Below are positions 56,950 through 64,000 of a stretch of DNA of 64,000 nucleotides, in pieces (the stretch's first letter is position 1; every line of letters starts with the position of its first letter). The stretch comes from Holothuria scabra (Eukaryota > Echinodermata > Holothuroidea > Aspidochirotida > Holothuriidae). The position numbers were made by a program, and so were the translations under genes. The DNA lies in the NCBI GenBank assembly GCA_037179385.1, contig CM074181.1, forward strand, positions 47,946,394 through 48,010,393, given 5' to 3'. The notes under the pieces were generated by a model. It was given only the letters and a program-made list of their open reading frames with translations, searched no databases and was not told the DNA's origin.

Positions 56950-57213
56950 GAGAAAAAGCGCACCAAGATGGCCGTCTGCTATGATTTTATGTAAAAATTT
57001 GGACTTGCTCAAGTCAATTTACAGATTTTGCAAGAAAGTTGAATTATTTTCCGAATATGGCAAGTTCAGGTCAAAATTACTTCACGTATTGCATGAATAT
57101 GATATTCTTTCCCATTCAAGTTTAACTTTTGCTCAAAATGTGACAGATTCGTCGTCAAATCAGACGATTTATAGCTTCACAGCGGCTATCTTGGTGCGCC
57201 TTTTTTTTGTCTC
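56950..57213. mobile_element. Hairpin MITE, ~264 bp
   Basis: GAGAAAAAGCGCACCAAGAT at the left pairs with ATCTTGGTGCGCC...GTCTC at the right (57188-57213), extending into GGCCG/CGGCT. No clear TSD. Confidence 0.6.
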
Positions 57214-59150
57214 AGCCGTTGGCGACCATCTACGGATAGGACGTACGTGTTGCATGTTCTGTCCATGTATATAAGTCCGTGGAAGCGACCGATCCACTAT
57301 CTGAGAATATAGCTCCACCAGTAGCTCACGCGGATTGCACAGAAAATCTTTGAAAATGTCACTTGCTAGATACCTGTGAGTAAGGATGAGAAAATCTGTT
57401 CGCTTGAATAGCGGCGGAACGAACTGGCCGATCGGGGAACGAACTGGCCGATTTTTTGACGTCATTTAACCACAAATGATTGTTTGCTTAGTCGGCGCAA
57501 ATATTTTATCCTGCAAGACAGACAAGAACTGGCCATTGTTCTGTTACAGTTTTGGCGCTAAAGATTTTCTATAATTCCAACAAACCTGGACCGATTTTTC
57601 TGGTTTAAAATTCGTTTTAATGTCAACTTATCCATGAAGTTCAGTTTTAGCGAATAATTCTCTATAACTCCCAAAATTACGTCATTATGCTTCGAGTCAA
57701 TTATTGTCCACTGCAAGTGAGTTAACCGCAAAAATGTGACATCTGGATATATAATCCCTAAAGCAGGCGAAGGCAATTTTGTCTTTCCTTCAAGGGGACA
57801 AAATCTGTAATGGATTCACGCAGTCGTCGTTTGAGCTTTTGTTTGAAATAAAATTATGGGCACTTAATACGCCTATACTTCCTTTCGTCTGCCCGTTTAT
57901 TCTTCAAGTTGAAAATATGCAAAAACTTTTTGGCAATGTTTGCCTGAACTCAATGATTTATCATTTGGAACAAAGTGCTGACACTCCCCTGTGAAGGCCC
58001 CGCCTGGAAGTCAAATTGGGCGCAAACTCCAGTCAAAGGATAGTGTTTGGGGAAAATTTTCTAGCGCAGCGCGAAACCTAGCCCAAAGTGCCCTTTCCTG
58101 GGGGTAGGAGACGAGTGGAGGAAGCCCTCGAAAGCTCTGAGGTTTTAGCATATCTCTGGATGAAAATTCAAGTCTCAGGAGAGGTACATTACTTCTTTTT
58201 CGGTTAACCCAACCCCTAGCCGACCTTACTTTGGGGGGTGAGGACAACATCTGGTTTGAGCAAATGCCCCTCCTGTTCCCGGAGCTGCACTGCAATTTTC
58301 ACTCACATCTAAAGAGATGAAAATAATCAAAATTAAATAAGCCACTAGGTCGACTTATTTTAAGTCACTGTAATACCAGCGTATTATTGCAACGAGCAGA
58401 TTGAATGAATTCAATACTGCCTACCACTGGCGTACGCAGAAGGACTATTGGACCATGAGCCCTATCCGAAACCAATTTTTATCCTAAAATTAAGTAATTT
58501 AGTAACACAAAAATTTTGCTTCAAACGGCAGTGTATGTGGCACCAGATTGCAAGTAAGGATACCCAATTTCTTAAATTTCAAGGGTGGGGGATTGCCTCC
58601 TCAAGTACCCCTCATTGATGCAATTTTTATCTCTTAAACATACGCATATTTGTCACATCCAAACTTTACTTCATACGGTAGCATCTGTGCATGGCACGAG
58701 GTTGCATGTTCGGACACCTTTGTCAAACATTTTCAAAGGGGAAGGATGCATCCCTAAGACTCGTTCTCCGGGCGCCATAGATTTACGAGACTGGGGAATG
58801 TGAGGTGAGCAATATCTTGTCATTTATCACGCAGAAAATGCCATCGCTGTAATCATTTATAGATGATAGTTCGGATAGTCATAAAGGTAATTTTATCAAA
58901 TAATTCAGCTGATTTTTGAAATTAGCCAAAAGTCACATTAGAGAAACTAAAGCATATTTTTCAAATCGTTGTGTACTTTCCCCCTGGAAAGATTCAAGAC
59001 CATTTCATGTAAAGGCAAATTTTATGTAACAATGATTTTCTGATCACTTAGCAAGTTGCTGATTTTTTATTTTGGCAAAGGAAAGCTAAATAATTAAGAC
59101 TATTTAGATTCTCAATATGAAAACGCAAATTTCGGGCATCTGAGGGGTCA
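57214..59150. other. Unassigned DNA
   Basis: Contains a tandem GAACGAACTGGCCGAT pair near 57418-57450 and CTGGCGTACGCAGAAGG near 58430. No supportable gene. Confidence 0.45.
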
Positions 59151-59460
59151 CGGTTCTTTAAAATTATCTGTACCCTCCGCGCCAACCAACAATGGCGCTC
59201 CGCTTAAATACTCTTTTGGGTAAAATTACCTTTTTCGGGTCAACGTACCTTTTCATAACTTTCTGATCATTTTGCAGTTTGCGTACTTAATTTGAAGTGA
59301 ACATTTTATTGCAAACGGAAAAAAGATGGCGATTGCTTCAATCCTACGTATGAGTCTGGGATATGCTATTTCCGGCCATCTGATAGGCCAATTTTTCGAT
59401 TTTTTTTTTTTCGTACGCTCCGCACCAACTGATGGTGGCGTTCGCTCCACCTAGATAGTT
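59150..59460 (-). repeat. Two reverse copies of the CGGAGCGCCA dispersed repeat
   Basis: GCGCCAACCAACAATGGCGC (59180) and CTCCGCACCAACTGATGG (59417) are the complement of the unit in the 51 kb tandem repeat. Confidence 0.65.
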
Positions 59461-59559
59461 AACCTAGATGGGAGAACTCCGTTTCTTCGGGCAAAAAAAA
59501 AAACGCCAATACCTGAAATGCTCCCGTACGCCTGTGCCGATTACTTACGCTGTTGTTTG

Positions 59560-59800
59560 ACTCCTAAATGAACGCAAATTTGGAAACAAATTTTACTTCA
59601 AAAATGTATAGACGAGTCCAATCAGCGCTTGTGTTTAGTGACTGTAGGCAGCCATTAGTGGGGTCCATCAGCCTTAAATCGTCTTCATTTACTGTCCAAA
59701 TTTTATTTCAAACCTCATATACAGCAAAATTGAGGGAATCAAAAGGCATTTCAGTGTAAAATCATCCATGATACGAGTAAGCAAGGCAATTGAAAGATTG
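59560..59800 (+). repeat. Partner of the diverged repeat at 8870-9300
   Basis: CAGCGCTTGTGTTTAGTGAC, CCATTAGTGGGGTCC and GTGTAAAATCATCCATG follow the order seen at ~9118-9270. Confidence 0.4.
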
Positions 59801-61048
59801 GAGGTGATGGACGAAGGTTATGGCCGTCTAAAATACACTGCTTCCAAATAACATGGTCCAACAATGTTTCCTTAACGCCCATAGTAAAGTTTAACGAAAT
59901 TTGCCAAACAGCCGCCATTATCTGTACTGCATGTAGGTACTTTTCTGATAAGAACGGTTATCTGTTGGGTCAGGCTGAGTTTAGCCGTCTTTCTGTAATG
60001 TAAGCATATTGAACGAAGGCAGCTAAATGGTATATCTGAATACTCGCAAGTATACCAACTTTGCATCCACAACTGCTTCCCATACCAGTCATTTGAAAAA
60101 AGTTTTTCGGTTAAAATAATTTACGGAACTGTTGTCCTAGTGGAAATGGTTAAAGAATTAAAGTATTGATGATCAAAGTCTTGAAGGTTTATTTGTATTT
60201 TTAAGTGACCATACTACTCATAGCTTAATCTGTTAAATTAATGCAGAGTGGCCACCTGACACTGCATGAAAACATTGGGACAATGTTTCTGTCCATAATT
60301 TCGTACACCTTAAAGACAAACTATCATTGGAAGAATCAAGCAAACCTTCCTTCTTGGCCACTTCTTACAACTTGACTATTTCAAAGCGGTCACAAGTAAA
60401 TTATGTATACTGTTGATTCTCTGCAGTGTACTTATGTTGATTCATTTATGCCAAAATGTACATTTAAGGTTCAAACTTTGGGAGTTATCGAATACATTCG
60501 GGTATTCCTCCCCTATCATACGAGGTGATAGCACTGGAGGACTTGAACCTATTTAAACCGTGTTAGAAACTAAACTTGAACCGTTTTTGAATTTATTCAT
60601 TATGGAATATTAGCCTTTAAGGAGATATGTTATTGTACTACATATGCCAATTGTAGTACCCAACCCCAGCGTCATTACTCCAATTAGCTGTTTCACTCAG
60701 TTTTGATTACCATTCTGGTACAATAGAAGCCCAACCACTTTGGGGTTAGAATAACAACTTACAACAAACTCTGAAATAAGTGATAGCAAAAATTGGATCA
60801 AATAACTCATAGTGCATTGAACTACATCCCCTTTCAGTTTAATCTGAGATAAACTTCTATCAAATTTCAACCTTTCATGGCCATTTTGAGATCCTCAAAT
60901 AGGCATATAATTGGTACTGAGAACAGTTCTTGACGAGATTAAGCATAGGCTAATTTTTCTAAATGTTTAAGTTTTATCGTTACCATTTTATCTACTTGAA
61001 ACTATATATCACATTCGTGTTGGTGTGTCCTTAGATTCCGCTCCACTC
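59801..61048. other. Unassigned AT-rich DNA
   Basis: Only a small palindrome (CTATCATACGAGGTGATAG, ~60517) was noticed. Confidence 0.5.
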
Positions 61049-61051
61049 TAC

Positions 61052-61310
61052 ACTAAAAAAAAAAAAACGTGTTTAGCAATTAAACACTTCTTTTGCCCCC
61101 ACTTTGAAAACACGTTTAAAATCTAAACATATGTAGCCTTTGAAACACTTAATGTTTAGCATTTCAACTTGTTTAAACGCAAACGTTCTAGAATTAGACA
61201 CGTTTCTTTTGCATCTTAACATGTTGACAAACTAAGGAAAGAGATTATAAGGACATTTGGATCTTGTTCTTTATTTCTTTATTTATTTATTTATTTTACT
61301 GGAGTGTGAC
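61052..61310. mobile_element. CACTA-ended, GTTTAAAC-word element (candidate)
   Basis: Starts with TA then CACTAAAAAA, followed by ~150 bp of GTTTA/TAAAC words (AACACGTTTAAAAT, CTTGTTTAAACGC). A (TTTA)n run and GGAGTG near 61307 may mark the far end. No proven TIR. Confidence 0.35.
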
Positions 61311-62554
61311 GCATTTGCACAAGGTAGTCACTCACAGTCTCCTTTTACATAAAATGCTAAATCCAGACCTTTCATGACAACTTTGATAATTGCCGCCTTT
61401 ATACCAGTTTGTGAAAGAAAGGAATAGAAAATTTAGAAAATATGTTTTAATACAACTACTGGGGGAGGAATGGGGAAAGTGTTCTCCTGTCTAGTGAAGA
61501 AAACTTACATGACAAGTTTGGAAAGTCTTGATTAAAGCTATACTAAAGATCAGGGAATCTAGCTCCCACTCTGAAGGAAATCCCTATAGATCTGTCACTG
61601 CCCAGCAACTACCTTCAACCCACGACCAGTGGCCAGACTTCCAAAGTTTCAGAATTGCAAGGAGTTCACTAGAATCGAGGTTTGACGTTATCATTCTCAG
61701 TTTCGTTGAACTGGAAGGGGGAGGTTGCAAGGTTTGGGGTCACCCTGAGGAACTTTCCTCCCTGGCCAAAGGCCAACGACCAATGCTGACTTGAAAGGAA
61801 GGCAAGGAAAAAAATGATTTTAGGAGGAGGATTTCTTTTCATTTTGTTCAGGGAGTTGACCCCCTGTTTAATTCAAGTCTAGGCTAGAATCTCAAGCAAT
61901 GCGTCTGCAGGAAAGATAGCAAAATTTTATAGTTAGTTACTAATGCCGAATTTTTATTCTAATTGTGCTTTATTTCTATCTTTATCTTATTTTTATCTCC
62001 TATCACCAGTGTGGGCGGACTTGGAAAGGTCAGCCACCCCCCCCGTAGTTACGCCACTTTGTTTGAAATTTGGTCTTCTCGAATCTTCGGTGGGCCATTT
62101 TGTTAAACGTGGTATGTGGGCTGTTACTTAATAACCTATGGTATCGAAGATGGATAATCATCAGAGAACTCTTCTCCATGTGTATTTAATGTCTTACTTT
62201 ATTGAACAACACCAGGTCAGGGTACAATCTCTGGCAAGTTAACTAAAATTTTGAACGAATATCTCGATACCATCTACAAGAAATCACAAAACTGGTCACC
62301 ATTTCCATGCGATAACATTCCAGTCGTCAGTAAAAATAGTAAATAAATAAATACCAGTTTCACATTGGCCAATATGAACGAGAATGCAATTTGACACCAG
62401 TTCTTAAATTACTTGCTGGTATACTAAAGCTGTTCGCTTAAATCTCTGACTAATGAATCTGCTCAACGTTCGATTTTACAGCAGAGTACAATAAGTTGAG
62501 TAGTGATTTCAAGTAACTGCGCTCTCGTTACATTTCGATGTACATACTGAAGCA
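61311..62554. other. Intergenic DNA upstream of the transporter gene
   Basis: Contains a C8 run followed by GTAGTTACGCCACTTTG at ~62036-62058 (a hAT-like terminus in reverse). No other feature. Confidence 0.45.
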
Positions 62555-62563
62555 TATAAAAGG
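62555..62563 (+). promoter_or_regulatory. TATA box candidate of the transporter gene
   Basis: TATAAAAGG, 97 bases before the ATG. Initiation ~30 bases downstream would leave a 5' leader of about 70 bases. No initiator motif was verified. Confidence 0.55.
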
Positions 62564-62659
62564 TTAATTTTCGTCTGTTTTTTCTGGTTCCAAAAACAGA
62601 ATTTTTCTGAATCAAAGGTTTTTAGATCAGCTTTTAGCTTCCATTGTCATCGTTTGAAG

Positions 62660-63592
62660 ATGGATCTAGGAATTCTGAAGCAAATTCTGTACCACCAAAG
62701 AGGGTTATACTTTGCTCTAATATCCGGTGTGCTGTTTGCAATTCAGGGACTTGGGACCAATCTACTAACGGCTACATTAATTTCACCGTGGTCTATTTGC
62801 TTTTATTACAATCTGTGTAACTTCGTTGCTATCCCTTGGGTAAACTGGAAAGCCTCATACTCCAGTAGCGATTTGGCCCTATACTTTCTGGCTGGAGCTT
62901 TCGATACTGGAAACTTTTCCTTGGCTCTTTTAGCGTTTTCTTTCACCACTATTGGAAATGCCAGTGCTATCCTGCTAAGCAAGCCACTATGGTGTGCTTT
63001 AATCGCTTTTATGTTACTGAAGGAGTCTTTTTCTTTACTAGATGCTGGACTCGTCGTGCTGAATTTGCTTGGTGTATTTCTGATATCAAAACCTCCATTC
63101 ATTTTTGAAATCGGCACTGACTACCATGGTAGTGATGAGTTTTGGGGCGCCGTGTTTTCTCTTTGGGGAGCAATTTGTGGCGGGTTACAGTTTGTCACAA
63201 TTCGAAGTCTTGTAGAAAGAGAGGTTTTTGACCACTTTCTTCTTTTCGTGGTAAGGTGCACCGTTGGGTTTCCTATATTTGCCGGAATTGTTTGTGCAAA
63301 TCTTTACAATTACATCAACATCCACGAGTCTTCCCAATGGATTTTCCTAGCTGTTACCTGTGTCGCGGGCCTTACAGCCTCACTGTCCACTTATACCGCA
63401 CTAAAGTCCCGTGACGCCAAAACAGTTTCCTTGCTTGCAACTGTACAAGTGATAGCCGCTTTCGCACTCCAGTTTTTGATCATGGGTTCGTCCGTCGATT
63501 TGTTGACTGTTATTGGTGCTATACTCATCACTCTCTCGCCTATAGTGTACATCATTAAAAGCATTGTTGTTGAAGAAACTCATGCCATATGA
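62660..63592 (+). CDS. SLC35G-like EamA/DMT-family membrane transporter, single exon
   Basis: 310 codons from the ATG at 62660 to the TGA at 63590. A longer start at 62654 would be a TTG and is rejected. The protein is very hydrophobic, with about ten membrane segments arranged as two EamA-type repeats (roughly residues 13-145 and 165-300). Recognisable family signatures are the long first helix GLYFALISGVLFAIQGLG, the SKPLWCALIAFMLLKE segment at the end of repeat 1 and GVFLISKPPFIFE just after it. LATVQVIAAFALQF sits in the matching place in repeat 2. Length and pattern fit the drug/metabolite transporter superfamily, closest by eye to SLC35G1-like proteins. The substrate cannot be told from sequence. 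The absence of introns fits either a naturally intronless gene or a retrocopy with its own promoter. No breaks are seen. No canonical AATAAA was spotted in the 400 bases that follow. Confidence 0.85.
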   Translation: MDLGILKQILYHQRGLYFALISGVLFAIQGLGTNLLTATLISPWSICFYYNLCNFVAIPWVNWKASYSSSDLALYFLAGAFDTGNFSLALLAFSFTTIGNASAILLSKPLWCALIAFMLLKESFSLLDAGLVVLNLLGVFLISKPPFIFEIGTDYHGSDEFWGAVFSLWGAICGGLQFVTIRSLVEREVFDHFLLFVVRCTVGFPIFAGIVCANLYNYINIHESSQWIFLAVTCVAGLTASLSTYTALKSRDAKTVSLLATVQVIAAFALQFLIMGSSVDLLTVIGAILITLSPIVYIIKSIVVEETHAI

Positions 63593-64000
63593 ACTCAAGA
63601 CTCTTCGACAGGTCTTGGAACCTAAAAGCAGTCAACTCTCACCTCAAAGTACATTTTTTTCTAGTCCACAGAATTTCTCAATATGCACAGCCTTTTGAGT
63701 GTCAGCAAGTTAAAAAGATGCAGATTACCAAAGTTTGTACTACGTATACAACGCATGTACTTCAAGCCTACGGGCAGTGTTTGATTACAAATTGTGGTCT
63801 TGTGTACTGAAGCCCTGAAGCAATATACTGGGATTGTGTATAGATGAGATAGTTAGTTAGATGGAGTTTTATGACCCAATTGCCAACGATGAGATGTGTT
63901 TTAGACAGCAGTGGGAGTGACTTAACTAAGTAGGTCCATGGGAGAACCGGAGCGGTTTGGGTGCAAGGGTTAGATCTTTAATCAGAAACGGAAGGCAAAT
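63593..64000. other. 3' flank of the transporter gene
   Basis: AT-rich, with no second frame of note. It probably includes the 3' UTR, whose end is not determined. Confidence 0.5.

Noticed and set aside
62654..62659. Upstream TTG start for the transporter
   Set aside because: Non-ATG, and an ATG follows two codons later in better context.

Overview
The window reads as nuclear DNA of an animal, most probably an aquatic invertebrate. It is AT-rich and sparse in genes. It holds Penelope-like retroelements (PLEs), a Tx1/L1-type LINE, many short inverted-repeat DNA elements and very long (TA)n tracts. I see no operons and no bacterial features, and I cannot name the species. The only gene that looks intact is an intronless SLC35G-like (EamA/DMT) multispanning transporter at 62660-63592, with a TATA box about 100 bases upstream.

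Layout. 1-1.3 kb: a GC-rich fragment of a DIRS-like or gag-like ORF1 on the minus strand. 3.1-7.0 kb and 11.1-19.3 kb: 'beads on a string', in which mobile elements alternate with (TA)n tracts. The beads are (i) a ~350 bp MITE family with TTAGGGGGAAA-type ends (about 14 copies or fragments in the window), (ii) a ~515 bp MITE family with related ends (2 copies), and (iii) 5'-truncated PLE fragments carrying GIY-YIG endonuclease and RT remnants. 8.0-8.9 kb: a GATATGG-word and 65 bp satellite element. 19.3-35.4 kb: mostly unassigned AT-rich DNA with scattered MITEs. 35.5-40.0 kb: a Tx1-like LINE (minus strand), lacking its RT catalytic core and split by a 1.79 kb foldback element with ~570 bp arms. 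40.2-44.5 kb: three more PLE fragments, MITE copies and a decayed Jockey/CR1-like RT. 44.5-48.2 kb: GATATGG-word elements and a 9-unit 65 bp satellite. 48.9-53.5 kb: a duplicated ~1 kb segment and a ~175 bp tandem repeat. 54.3-55.7 kb: a 1.34 kb element with TA-CACTG ends. 56-62 kb: small hAT-like and hairpin MITEs in otherwise featureless DNA.

Most notable signals. Two near-identical sequences at the 3' end of a PLE fold on paper as type I hammerhead ribozymes (minus strand, 6268-6327 and 5854-5913). At least three more divergent PLE ends carry hammerhead-like folds whose helix I differs in sequence but keeps its pairing. PLEs and two MITE families all abut (TA)n, as if dinucleotide arrays were the shared landing platform. 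Several unrelated non-autonomous elements are built from dispersed inverted copies of one short family-specific 'word'.

All calls come from reading the sequence. No database search or folding program was run.
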